Source: a bacterium ADurb.Bin243
GTDB lineage: Bacteria > Muiribacteriota > UBA9980
Length of the DNA stretch: 64,000 nt
NCBI GenBank assembly: GCA_002069765.1
Contig: MWBZ01000002.1
Location: 62,001-126,000 of the forward strand
Direction of reading: 5' to 3'
Each line of letters opens with the position of its first letter. The first letter of the stretch is position 1. Below the pieces are notes generated by a model that made no database searches, was not told where the DNA came from, and was given only the letters and a program-made list of their open reading frames with translations. Made by a program: the position numbers and the translations under genes. Below, in pieces: positions 54,194 through 61,894 of this stretch.

Positions 54194-55444
54194 ATGGGAC
54201 TGACTCTCATAGAAAAAATTTTCAAAAATCATCTGTTAAGGCCGGACGACGAAGTAAAGCCTGGAAATATCGTCTGGATAAAGCTGGATGTCCGTTCTGC
54301 GCGCGATTTCGGCGGCGCAAACGTGGTTAAAAATTTTAATAAATACTGCAAGGGCGATAAAGTGAACGACGCTTCGAAGACTTTTTTCACTTTCGACTGC
54401 CAGGCGCCGGCGAACACGATCCCTTACGCTAATAATCAGCAGACATGCCGCATATTCGCCCAGGAGCAGGGAATAAAGGTTTACGACGTCAACGCCGGAA
54501 TCGGCTCCCACGTGCTTATAGAACAGGGCATCGCGCTCTGCGGCACAACGACGGTAGGCACCGATTCGCATCTTAACATTATGGGCGCGGTCGGAGCTTT
54601 CGGGCAGGGAATGGGCGATATAGACATCGCTTACGCCATGAGGCACGGCGCAACCTGGTTCGAAATTCCGCCTTCGATAAAAATAACCATAAACGGCAAG
54701 CTGAAATATCCCGCCACGGCCAAAGACCTTACGCTCTTCGTTTTGAAGGAATTCGGTTCGGCCGGGCTTCTGGGTGCGTCGGTAGAATTCTATGGGGAAG
54801 CGGTCGAGGCTCTGTCGCTGCACGAAAGAATCACTCTTTCGTCCATGGCGACCGAAATGGGAGCGATAATAGGCCTTATTCCGGCGAACGAGGCGGTGGC
54901 GGAATATTTTAGAAAGAGGACCAAAAACAGGACTATCGAGCTTTTGAAGGCCGATGCGGACGCCCGTTACAGCAAAGAATACACCCTCAATATAGACGGG
55001 CTCAGGCCGCTGGCCGCCGCGCCTCCGTCTCCGGAAAACGTCGTGGAAGTCGATAAGTTAAAAAGCGTAAAAGTCAATTCCGTTTTTATAGGTTCCTGCA
55101 CCAACGGGCGTTTCGAAGATATGAAGGCCGCCGCCGAAGTAGTTGAAGGTAAACGCGTGGCCGACAATATCATGGCGAAAATAGTTCCCGCCACCGAGGA
55201 AGTTTACAATCAGATGATCGAAAGCGGAGTGCTGAAAACCCTTTTTAAGGCAGGATTTATAATATCCAATCAGGGATGCGGTGGCTGCGCGTCCGGCCAG
55301 ATAGGCATGACCGGAAAGAACGAAGTGCAGGTATCCACGTCGAACCGAAACTTTGACGGAAAGCAGGGCGACGGCAAGACTTATCTGACTTCGCCCGTGG
55401 TGGCGGCATATTCCGCCATAAACGGCTATATCTGCTGCGAGTGA
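54194..55444 (+). CDS. leuC: 3-isopropylmalate dehydratase/homoaconitase large subunit
   Basis: 416 residues, the length of the archaeal-type LeuC/HacA family. Aconitase-like [4Fe-4S] dehydratase; the cluster cysteines are in VFIGSCTNGRFEDM and GCGGCASGQIG, and TVGTDSHLNIMGAVGAFGQGMGDID is the substrate-region block. In leucine synthesis it isomerises 2- to 3-isopropylmalate; relatives act on homoaconitate, citramalate or dimethylmalate. The substrate cannot be fixed from sequence. The Cys-adjacent loop reads GGCASGQIG instead of the commoner GPCLG/GACAGAHSG. Ribosome site GGAGGGG. The small subunit follows after 89 nt. Confidence 0.88.
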   Translation: MGLTLIEKIFKNHLLRPDDEVKPGNIVWIKLDVRSARDFGGANVVKNFNKYCKGDKVNDASKTFFTFDCQAPANTIPYANNQQTCRIFAQEQGIKVYDVNAGIGSHVLIEQGIALCGTTTVGTDSHLNIMGAVGAFGQGMGDIDIAYAMRHGATWFEIPPSIKITINGKLKYPATAKDLTLFVLKEFGSAGLLGASVEFYGEAVEALSLHERITLSSMATEMGAIIGLIPANEAVAEYFRKRTKNRTIELLKADADARYSKEYTLNIDGLRPLAAAPPSPENVVEVDKLKSVKVNSVFIGSCTNGRFEDMKAAAEVVEGKRVADNIMAKIVPATEEVYNQMIESGVLKTLFKAGFIISNQGCGGCASGQIGMTGKNEVQVSTSNRNFDGKQGDGKTYLTSPVVAAYSAINGYICCE

Positions 55445-55533
55445 ATTCAAAGCGCCGGCGCGCTTTCGCCGATATATAAGCCTGGAGCATCCAGAGGGAT
55501 CAAACAATAAATAAAAACGAGGTGTAAAAATAA

Positions 55534-56088
55534 ATGAAAGAGAGAATAATTCGCGGCCGCGTAATAATCCTTCGCGACGCCGAGAACAATATATATAACA
55601 ACATAGACACCGATCAGATTTATCACAATAACTTTCTCGCGGTTACCGAAATTTCCCAGATGGGCCAATATGCCCTCGGCAATCTAAAAGGGCATGAAAA
55701 TTTCCATAAAGCCGTTCAGAAAGGCGACATCGTGATAGCGGGGCGCAATTTCGGCGCGGGATCGTCCCGCCAGCAGGCGGTCGACTGCTTTACCGCCCTC
55801 GGCGTTTCGCTGATATTGTGCGAGTCCATAGGCGCCATTTATAAAAGAAACGCCATCAACTCGGGTTTTCCGATAATCTGCTGCGAAGATATTTTAAAGC
55901 TCGCCGATTATAAAACGGGCGTTATCAAAGACGGCGATATAATAGAGGTTAATATCGAAACGGGCGATATTAAAAAGAAGGAAGCCGGAGATTTTAAATC
56001 GATAGGAAAAGCCGTTCCTTTTTCGAACGTGCAGCTCGATATTTATGAGACCGGCAGCCTGTTTTCATTCGTACCGCCGCAGAAATAA
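55534..56088 (+). CDS. leuD: 3-isopropylmalate dehydratase/homoaconitase small subunit
   Basis: 184 residues. Provides the swivelling domain that completes the LeuC active site. Conserved: NNIDTDQIYHNNFLAVTE and GRNFGAGSSRQQAVDCFTALGVSLILCESIGAIYKRNAINSGFPIICC. The substrate loop after DTDQI carries YHNNFLAV, unlike the PARYL-type loop common in LeuD; GSSRQQAV replaces GSSREHA. So the substrate may not be isopropylmalate. No leuA, leuB or citramalate synthase is nearby. Start ATG 55534 follows GAGGTG. Confidence 0.86.
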   Translation: MKERIIRGRVIILRDAENNIYNNIDTDQIYHNNFLAVTEISQMGQYALGNLKGHENFHKAVQKGDIVIAGRNFGAGSSRQQAVDCFTALGVSLILCESIGAIYKRNAINSGFPIICCEDILKLADYKTGVIKDGDIIEVNIETGDIKKKEAGDFKSIGKAVPFSNVQLDIYETGSLFSFVPPQK

Positions 56089-56114
56089 AAGCAAACGGCA
56101 AGAGGGAGCATAAT

Positions 56115-56158
56115 AAAAAAGCAGGAGAAGATCTTTTCTTCTCCCGCTTTTTTATTTT
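56115..56158. terminator. bidirectional terminator between leuD and pilT
   Basis: AAAAAAGCAGGAGAAG (56115-56130) / CTTCTCCCGCTTTTTT (56138-56153) with a short loop; T-runs on both strands. Confidence 0.85.
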
Positions 56159-56202
56159 TGGCTTTTCATGATTGCGTTGATCTGTTTATGCAGATTTTTT
56201 AT

Positions 56203-57435
56203 TTACTGTTTCATCGAAAGTTCGGCTATTCTTTCTTTTGCCGCGTCGGCGCTTATTTTGCCGAGTCTTTCCGCTTCTTCTACCGATTCTTTCATGGTCC
56301 GCATGCCTAATTTTTTGCCGGTTTCGATCGCGGAATATATCTGCGGGATTTTTCCGTCGCGGATCATGGCGCGCACGCTGTTGGTGCCGACGAGTATTTC
56401 ACGGATGGGAACGCGCCCTTTGCCGTCTTTTGAAGGCATGAGCTCCTGAGCTATGATGGCGGTCAAAACCGTCGAAAGCTGCATGGCTATCTGCTGCTGG
56501 CGGTCGGCCGGGAAGACCGATATGATACGGGATATGGTTTCCGAAGCGTTGTTGGTGTGAAGCGTTCCGAAAACCATGTGGCCGGTTTCAGCGGCGGTAA
56601 GCGCTATTTCGATGGTGAGAAGATCGCGGAGCTCTCCGAGCAGTATGACGTCGGGGTCCTGCCTGAGCGCGGCGCGCAGTGCGTTTGAAAACGAGTTGGT
56701 ATGTGCGCCTACTTCGCGGTGCGTGACGATGGATTTATAGTTGGTGTGGACGAATTCGAGCGGATCTTCTATGGTGACTATATGGCAGGAATCGTTTTTA
56801 TTGACGTAATCGATAAGCGCCGCGAGAGTGGTGGATTTACCGGAGCCGGTCGCGCCGGTGACCACTACGAAACCCTGGCCGTGCAGGGCTAGTTTGGCTA
56901 TGTCTTCGCTTATGCCGACCTCGTCTATGGTTTTTACCCTGATCGGAATGGCGCGGAACACCGCCGAAAGCCCGTATAACTGATGAAAGACGTTCATCCT
57001 GAAGCGCCCTACGCCTTCTATGGTGTAACATGCGTCTACTTCTTCGCTGTTTTCGCACTGCTCGCGCTGCTGGGGCGAAAGTATTTGATAAAGCATTTTT
57101 TTCATGGTTTCGGCGGGGATAGTTTTGAATTTTATAGGCTTGAGGTTGCCGTGGACTCGAAGGACCGGCGGAACGTTATAGCTCAGGTGAAGGTCCGAGC
57201 CGCCCGAATTGACGAGGGCGCGTAAAAAAACGTTTATGGCCGGTTCATTGGGAACTCTTTGCTCCTGAGGCACGAGATCGTTTAAATCGATCAGGAAAGG
57301 GTTGTCCGGGTCGCTGAGCATGCCGAAAACTTTGGCTCCGGCCGGTTGCGACTTAGGCGCGTCGAACGATGAAAAGTCTGGTTTGCCCTGTTGGCTTGGC
57401 GCTTCCTGAGATTCGTTTAAAAATTCTGAACCCAT
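56203..57435 (-). CDS. pilT: type IV pilus retraction ATPase PilT
   Basis: 410 residues, about 65 longer than usual because of a Ser/Pro/Gln-rich N-terminal extension (1-65). Hexameric ATPase that powers pilus retraction and twitching. Walker A GATGSGKSTT, Asp box LEDPLEF-type (VTIEDPLEFVH), Walker B region VILLGELRDLLTIEIALTAAETGH, and the His box MVFGTLHTNNA are all present. The Walker B reads GELRD where GEMRD is typical. Start ATG 57435 has AAGGAG 13 nt upstream. No other T4P motor genes are in the window; tadE/tadG at 17-24 kb belong to a different pilus type. Confidence 0.93.
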   Translation of the reverse strand: MGSEFLNESQEAPSQQGKPDFSSFDAPKSQPAGAKVFGMLSDPDNPFLIDLNDLVPQEQRVPNEPAINVFLRALVNSGGSDLHLSYNVPPVLRVHGNLKPIKFKTIPAETMKKMLYQILSPQQREQCENSEEVDACYTIEGVGRFRMNVFHQLYGLSAVFRAIPIRVKTIDEVGISEDIAKLALHGQGFVVVTGATGSGKSTTLAALIDYVNKNDSCHIVTIEDPLEFVHTNYKSIVTHREVGAHTNSFSNALRAALRQDPDVILLGELRDLLTIEIALTAAETGHMVFGTLHTNNASETISRIISVFPADRQQQIAMQLSTVLTAIIAQELMPSKDGKGRVPIREILVGTNSVRAMIRDGKIPQIYSAIETGKKLGMRTMKESVEEAERLGKISADAAKERIAELSMKQ

Positions 57436-57503
57436 TTTTTATAACTAGCTCCTTATATGTTTTGTAGTAGAGGCCTTGTCTTAAATTTTAATTATGTTAT
57501 TAC

Positions 57504-57532
57504 ATTTTACATTAAAAATGGCATAAATTCAA
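57504..57532 (-). promoter_or_regulatory. promoter of pilT
   Basis: On the minus strand TTGAAT (57532-57527), 17 bp, TAAAAT (57509-57504). Confidence 0.7.
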
Positions 57533-57642
57533 GCATTAATTTTTTTAGAGCATTCCGGCTTTTTAAATTTTATTAAATTAAAATTCTACCGATTAATATA
57601 ATGCGCTTTTATTTTATTTATTTTTTAAGATGGTGAAGATTA

Positions 57643-58008
57643 ATGATTTATATATTTCTTGCTATACTCGGAATCGCGGTAGGCGCTTTGAGCGGATTGT
57701 TCGGCATAGGGGGCGGAATCCTCGTGCTTCCATCCCTCGTTTTTATCTGCGGGTTCACTCAAAAAACAGCCACCGGAACTACGCTCGCAATGCTGCTCCC
57801 GCCGATAGGAATTCTCGCTTTCTGGGAGTATTATAAAAACGGCCTGGTGAACATTCCGGCCGCCGTGATACTCGTGATAGGCTTTCTTGCCGGCAGCAGC
57901 GCCGGCGCCAAACATGCCATACTTATGAACGAGGTTTTGCTGAAGCGCGGTTTTGGAATCCTGCTTATAACCATAGGCGTAATATACATATATCAGGCCG
58001 GAAAATAA
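57643..58008 (+). CDS. half-length TauE/SafE-type permease
   Basis: 121 residues with four membrane helices. The N-terminal motif GALSGLFGIGGGILVLPSLVF is the TauE/SafE signature, and the remainder (GTTLAMLLPPIGILAFWEYYKNGLVNI and GFLAGSSAGAKHA) fits one half of the usual 250-residue, eight-helix protein. Family members export or import sulfite, sulfoacetate and similar anions. The frame stops cleanly and is followed within 34 nt by the next gene; no second half is seen nearby, so it probably dimerises. Confidence 0.82.
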   Translation: MIYIFLAILGIAVGALSGLFGIGGGILVLPSLVFICGFTQKTATGTTLAMLLPPIGILAFWEYYKNGLVNIPAAVILVIGFLAGSSAGAKHAILMNEVLLKRGFGILLITIGVIYIYQAGK

Positions 58009-58042
58009 CTTAATTAAAATTTTATATTGTAGTAAAAGAAAA

Positions 58043-59044
58043 ATGAAAAAATCAAAAGCCTTAGCGGTTGAAATAAAAAAGCCCGAACGGGCCGTTAAAA
58101 AATTTTCGGTGGCTTCGATAGGTTTCGGCAGCATGGCCGGCGCTATATGTAATAACCTGCGTGATTCGAATATAACTATCCGCGTGGGAGCGCGCAACGC
58201 CGGTTCGGCGTCAATAAAAAAAGCGGTTTCGGAAGGATTTGAAATCCACTCCATAAAAAAAGCCGTTAAAATAAGCGATTGCGTGCTGCTTGCGATACCC
58301 GACCTTCAGATCCGTAATTTTTTTGACGAGAACGCTCATGAGATGTTTGAAGGCAAATGCCTTGTTTTATGCCACGGCCTTTCTTTTTTTTATCATCCGC
58401 TTTCTTTTCCGAAAAATTGCGACATAATTTTGATCTCGCCTAACGCTATAGCCAATAAACTCCGTGAAAATTACGTCCATAAAAAAGGCGATTACGCTCT
58501 TTGCGCGGTTTTAAGAGACCATTCGAAAAAAGCTTCTAAAATGCTGAAGCTTATATGCGGCGCCCTGGGGATACCGGCGAATAAGACTATAATTTCCAGG
58601 CTTAAAGACGAAGTTTTTTCGGATCTGTTCGCGGAGCAGTCCCTGCTGGTCGGAGGGATTCTCGCCATAATACTCAGTTCTTTTGAAACAATGTGCGAAG
58701 CCGGGCTTTCGGAAGAAGCCGCTTATCTATCGACTTTTCATGAAATAAAATATATAGTCGAATCCATCAGCGAGCTGGGGATCAAAGGCTTTCTCTCGAA
58801 AGTCTCCGATGTAGCGAGAGTCGGCTCTATAGAAGCTTTTTTCGAATCGGGCCTCAAGGATAGAATGAAGGAAGAATTTAAAAAAATATACGCTAATATT
58901 GAAAGCCATAAATTTTATAACGACTTTATACGGTCTTCGAAAGGCGGAAAGGCCGGAAACGGCCTTTACCATAAACAGTTGAGCGGCATTTTAAATTCCA
59001 GGTTGTGCGATACTTATGAACGATTTAAACGTAAAAACAGATAA
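58043..59044 (+). CDS. divergent ketol-acid-reductoisomerase-like protein with altered active site
   Basis: 333 residues. The overall pattern is that of class I IlvC: an N-terminal nucleotide motif (IGFGSMAG, residues 26-33), CHG with His111, and the knotted C-terminal half with DLFAEQ (Asp194, Glu198) and FHEIKYIVESI (Glu234). By hand alignment, the catalytic Lys of the usual PKxPGH loop is Asn134 and the loop reads PNAIAN, and one metal-binding Glu (the YFE position) is Ser230. A canonical valine/isoleucine-pathway activity is therefore doubtful. A related NAD(P)-binding reductase such as a ProC-like enzyme is the alternative, but the DLFAEQ/FHE blocks argue for the IlvC fold. The last 29 nt overlap the start of a methyltransferase gene. 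Confidence 0.7.
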   Translation: MKKSKALAVEIKKPERAVKKFSVASIGFGSMAGAICNNLRDSNITIRVGARNAGSASIKKAVSEGFEIHSIKKAVKISDCVLLAIPDLQIRNFFDENAHEMFEGKCLVLCHGLSFFYHPLSFPKNCDIILISPNAIANKLRENYVHKKGDYALCAVLRDHSKKASKMLKLICGALGIPANKTIISRLKDEVFSDLFAEQSLLVGGILAIILSSFETMCEAGLSEEAAYLSTFHEIKYIVESISELGIKGFLSKVSDVARVGSIEAFFESGLKDRMKEEFKKIYANIESHKFYNDFIRSSKGGKAGNGLYHKQLSGILNSRLCDTYERFKRKNR

Positions 59045-59840
59045 AAAAGAATTTCTTTCGAAATATCTTAGCAACGCCCCCGTGGCGCTGGCATTGATCC
59101 GGGCCATGGAATGCAGGCTTATGGATTCGATTCCGTTCGCTAATCCCATACTGGACCTCGGCTGCGGCGACGGGTTGTTTTCGTCGATCCTTTTTAAGGA
59201 AAAGACTTATATAGACTGTGCGGTCGATTCAGACGAATCCGAAGTCGAACTTTGCTACAAAAAAGGCGTTTACCGCGATATAAAAGTCGCCGAGGCGGAA
59301 GACCTGCCTTTCGACGACGAAAGTTTTAAATACGTCATAGCCAACGATCTTCTGGCGCATTTAAAAAATCCCGGCCTTGCCGTTAATGAAGCGTGGCGGG
59401 TTCTTTCTCCGGGCGGCTATCTCTGCTTTACCGTTCCGACGCTGGTCCCGAAATTCCATGCCAATGTTTTCACGGATTTTATCAATACCATGGCTTCGCA
59501 GAATATCATAAAGCTTTTCAACCATAATATCAAATCGTATTTCAGGTTGAATTCCATTTTGAAATTTCAACAGTGGTCGCAGCTTCTCAAAGAAAGCGGC
59601 TTCAGGGTTGTATATCACAAAAAGTACGCTTCGCTGAGCGCGATATGCATACAGATAATAACTTCTTTTTATTTATGCCGCGGCTCGATGTATAAAAAAG
59701 CCCTCGGCCGATATATTCCGTTTCCGCAGATACATGAAAAAATCATAACGCCTATCACGAGCTGGTTTTTAAAAAGCGTTTACGACGACGAATCATACGA
59801 TGGAGAAAATTACCTTATCCTGGCGAAGAAAGTCGAATAA
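59016..59840 (+). CDS. class I SAM-dependent methyltransferase
   Basis: 274 residues. Motif I is ILDLGCGDGLFSSILF (about 45-60), motif II/III NDLLAHLKNPGLAVNEAWRVLSPGGYLCFTVPT, typical of Methyltransf_11. The substrate is unknown. Its first 29 nt overlap the reductoisomerase-like gene, which suggests a functional pair. The C-terminal half has hydrophobic helices (LSAICIQIITSFYLCR and ITSWFLKSVY) that might bind a lipid or membrane. Start ATG 59016 has no perfect ribosome site, as usual for coupled genes. Confidence 0.85.
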   Translation: MNDLNVKTDKKEFLSKYLSNAPVALALIRAMECRLMDSIPFANPILDLGCGDGLFSSILFKEKTYIDCAVDSDESEVELCYKKGVYRDIKVAEAEDLPFDDESFKYVIANDLLAHLKNPGLAVNEAWRVLSPGGYLCFTVPTLVPKFHANVFTDFINTMASQNIIKLFNHNIKSYFRLNSILKFQQWSQLLKESGFRVVYHKKYASLSAICIQIITSFYLCRGSMYKKALGRYIPFPQIHEKIITPITSWFLKSVYDDESYDGENYLILAKKVE

Positions 59841-59841
59841 T

Positions 59842-59890
59842 AAAAGGCCCGAATTGCCCGTCAGGGCGTATCGCGGGCCTTTTAAATTTT
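59842..59890. terminator. terminator with a nested inner stem after the methyltransferase gene
   Basis: Outer stem AAAAGGCCCG (59842-59851) / CGGGCCTTTT (59874-59883); inner stem GCCC-GTCA-GGGC. T-rich tail on the plus strand. Confidence 0.7.
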
Positions 59891-59912
59891 ACGCTTCTTA
59901 AAATTTACTGAT

Positions 59913-60968
59913 TTAAAGTTTCTGGCCGCAGTTCATGCAGAATTTTGCGGCTGCGGGGTTCTGGGCCGAGCATTGCTCGCAGAATCCCGGCGGCGAAATT
60001 TTCGCGGCGCAGTTCATGCAGAACTTAGCTCCGATAGGATTGGCCGCGGCGCATTTTTTGCAAGCCGTTTCCGCCGCGTTTTTAACGTGTTCCGCAGAAG
60101 GCGGATGTGGCCCCGTTTCAACCGTCGCCTGAGGTTTGAGCGCGCCGGCTATCATCTGGCCGACCGCAAGGCCCAGACCCATATCTACGGCGGCGCCGCC
60201 TGCCGCGCTCTGAGAGCCAGCCATTTTGTCTATAGCGCGGGCGGCTTTGAATTTCGCGTAGCGGTCGATATCGCCGGAAGCGGCCATGGAAGAGCGTTCG
60301 TCTATAGCTTTCTGCACTTCTTCGGGAAGGGTTATCGCCAGTATTTTTAGATCGCATAATTCTATTCCGTATTGTTCGAAGGAGCTTTTCATCTGGTTTA
60401 ATATAAGAATTCCCATTTCGTCGTATACTTTAGGAAGGTCTATTACGCTGGTTATGTTAGTGCCGAGCGTGTCGAAAAATTGCGACACTATTTTGTTTCG
60501 CAGGAAATCTTCGAGCTCGTTTATTGAATAACGGCCTTTTGTGCCGGCGAGTTTTCCAAGAAACAAAGCCGGTTCGGTTATTTTTACCGAGTACGTTCCG
60601 CGCGCGCGCAGCCTTACCAGGTCGAATTCGGCGTCCTTGAACAAAACCGGTTCCGGAGTGCCCCATTTAAGGTTGGTGAAATCGTTGAGCGCGACGAAAT
60701 AAACCGACGCCCGGAAAGGCGACTTGAAATTATAAGGCAGCGAGAGCAGTTTGGTCAGAATCGGTATGTTTTCCGTTATAAGAGTGTGCCTGCCGGCGCC
60801 GAAAACGTCCAGAAACTTTCCGTCCTTGACGAAAACGGCGGCCTGGTTCTGTTGAACAATAAGCTGGGCGCCGTATTTTATTTCGCCCGAATCGGCGGGC
60901 GGTATTCTCGAAGCGACCGTCTGGCCGCCGTTATCTAAGAATTCGAGCACTTCTATAAATTGACTCAT
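59913..60968 (-). CDS. SPFH-domain protein with two C-terminal zinc ribbons
   Basis: 351 residues from ATG 60968 (GGAGGG just upstream); a longer ORF form is unsupported. Residues about 30-230 are an SPFH/band-7 core (GAQLIVQQNQAAVFVKDGKFLDVFGAGRHTL, LNDFTNLKWGTPEPVLFKD, YGIELCDLKILAITLPEEVQKAI). A Gly/Ala-rich region follows. The C-terminus has two C-x2-C...C-x2-C zinc ribbons (CKKCAAANPIGAKFCMNC and CEQCSAQNPAAAKFCMNC). The layout is that of YdjI-like (virion core protein-like) SPFH proteins. These are linked to membrane-stress responses in other bacteria. It is downstream of a 166-residue partner. Confidence 0.85.
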   Translation of the reverse strand: MSQFIEVLEFLDNGGQTVASRIPPADSGEIKYGAQLIVQQNQAAVFVKDGKFLDVFGAGRHTLITENIPILTKLLSLPYNFKSPFRASVYFVALNDFTNLKWGTPEPVLFKDAEFDLVRLRARGTYSVKITEPALFLGKLAGTKGRYSINELEDFLRNKIVSQFFDTLGTNITSVIDLPKVYDEMGILILNQMKSSFEQYGIELCDLKILAITLPEEVQKAIDERSSMAASGDIDRYAKFKAARAIDKMAGSQSAAGGAAVDMGLGLAVGQMIAGALKPQATVETGPHPPSAEHVKNAAETACKKCAAANPIGAKFCMNCAAKISPPGFCEQCSAQNPAAAKFCMNCGQKL

Positions 60969-61009
60969 AATCCCTCCGCAAAATTTGTATATCGTTATTT
61001 TAGAATGTG

Positions 61010-61510
61010 TTATAAAAGCCTTCCGCGTGATTTTATCTGCGATAAGTATTTTTCCGACCACTGCGAGACCCTGGAAGCGCAGGCGCTTATGTCCGCCTGG
61101 CTCTGGGAGGCGCATAGCGAGTCGATGACGCTCTTTATTTCCTGCATCGAAAAGTAAAGGTATTCGTCATATGTTTTCAATTTATCGCATTTAGAGGCGT
61201 CGAAAGAAGAAAAATTAAATTCGGGAGCTGCCGCCGCCGAGTAACGAAGGGCTTCAGCGGCCGTTTTCAGGCCGGCTGTAACCGATTCGAGTACAGCGAG
61301 CGAATTCGCGGTTTGCAAAGAAGCCGAAAATTCTTTTTTTCGAGCGTCTATCCTGGAGCGCATATCTTCGAGCCCCGCTATAATATGTTCGCGTATTTTT
61401 GCGTCGGCCTCTATTATATCGCCGGCTTCGTAATAGCCTTTGTAACCTGGAATTATTTGCTGCAAAGCTTTTTCGATGAAAGCTGGCGCTCCGTTTTTAT
61501 CTTCTGGCAT
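61010..61510 (-). CDS. helical hypothetical protein in operon with SPFH gene
   Basis: 166 residues, no signal peptide or membrane segment. Mostly alpha-helical with coiled-coil-like heptads (AGLEDMRSRIDARKKEFSASLQTANSLAVLESVTAGLKTAAEALRYSAAAAP). Three cysteines lie in the C-terminal part. I do not recognise a family. ATG 61510 follows AGGGAGGTC. It ends 42 nt upstream of the SPFH gene and is probably co-transcribed, suggesting a partner role. Confidence 0.62.
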   Translation of the reverse strand: MPEDKNGAPAFIEKALQQIIPGYKGYYEAGDIIEADAKIREHIIAGLEDMRSRIDARKKEFSASLQTANSLAVLESVTAGLKTAAEALRYSAAAAPEFNFSSFDASKCDKLKTYDEYLYFSMQEIKSVIDSLCASQSQADISACASRVSQWSEKYLSQIKSRGRLL

Positions 61511-61679
61511 ATTTGCTGACCTCCCTGAAAAATAGTGAAATATATCGATCTTAAGCGAAATTAATTATATAATTTTTAACGTTTAAATGCAATACGTTGT
61601 TTTTTTTGCCGGCCTTTTTAAAGGATTTTTTCTTTACAGGCAAAAATATCAAAAAAAATAATTTTTTTTAAAAATACAC

Positions 61680-61709
61680 TTGACAAACAGGCGTATTATT
61701 TAGTATATT
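61680..61709 (+). promoter_or_regulatory. promoter of the 20-codon gene
   Basis: TTGACA (61680-61685), 18 bp, TATATT (61704-61709). The start would be near 61716. Confidence 0.75.
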
Positions 61710-61745
61710 AAATATAGGTAATAAACTATACTGAGGTGAATTTTA

Positions 61746-61808
61746 ATGGGTAAAAAACCTGCTGCAAAAGCTGCTGAAGCTAAAAAAGCGGCTGCAAAGA
61801 AAAAATAG
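61746..61808 (+). CDS. 20-residue Lys/Ala-rich basic micro-protein
   Basis: The peptide starts MGKKPAAKAAEA and ends KKAAAKKK: eight Lys, nine Ala, one each of Met, Gly, Pro and Glu, with net charge about +7. The gene has all parts of a real transcription unit: a TTGACA promoter, a GAGGTGA ribosome site 6-7 nt from the ATG, a TAG stop at 61806-61808, and a 13-bp terminator 33 nt later. The transcript would be about 160 nt. The composition is that of histone H1-like tails or cationic nucleoid peptides. No family can be assigned at this length; a small RNA that happens to carry an ORF is the alternative. Confidence 0.6.
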   Translation: MGKKPAAKAAEAKKAAAKKK

Positions 61809-61840
61809 TAGCTTTATTATTTTGCTTGGACAGTTATTAA

Positions 61841-61876
61841 AAACCTCGTTATTTTTAAATAACGAGGTTTTTTATT
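61841..61876. terminator. strong terminator of the 20-codon gene
   Basis: AAACCTCGTTATT (61841-61853) / AATAACGAGGTTT (61858-61870), perfect 13-bp stem, TTTA loop, T-run after. It may also serve the opposing gene ending at 61895. Confidence 0.9.
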
Positions 61877-61894
61877 TTACGCGAAGCCGCAGTT

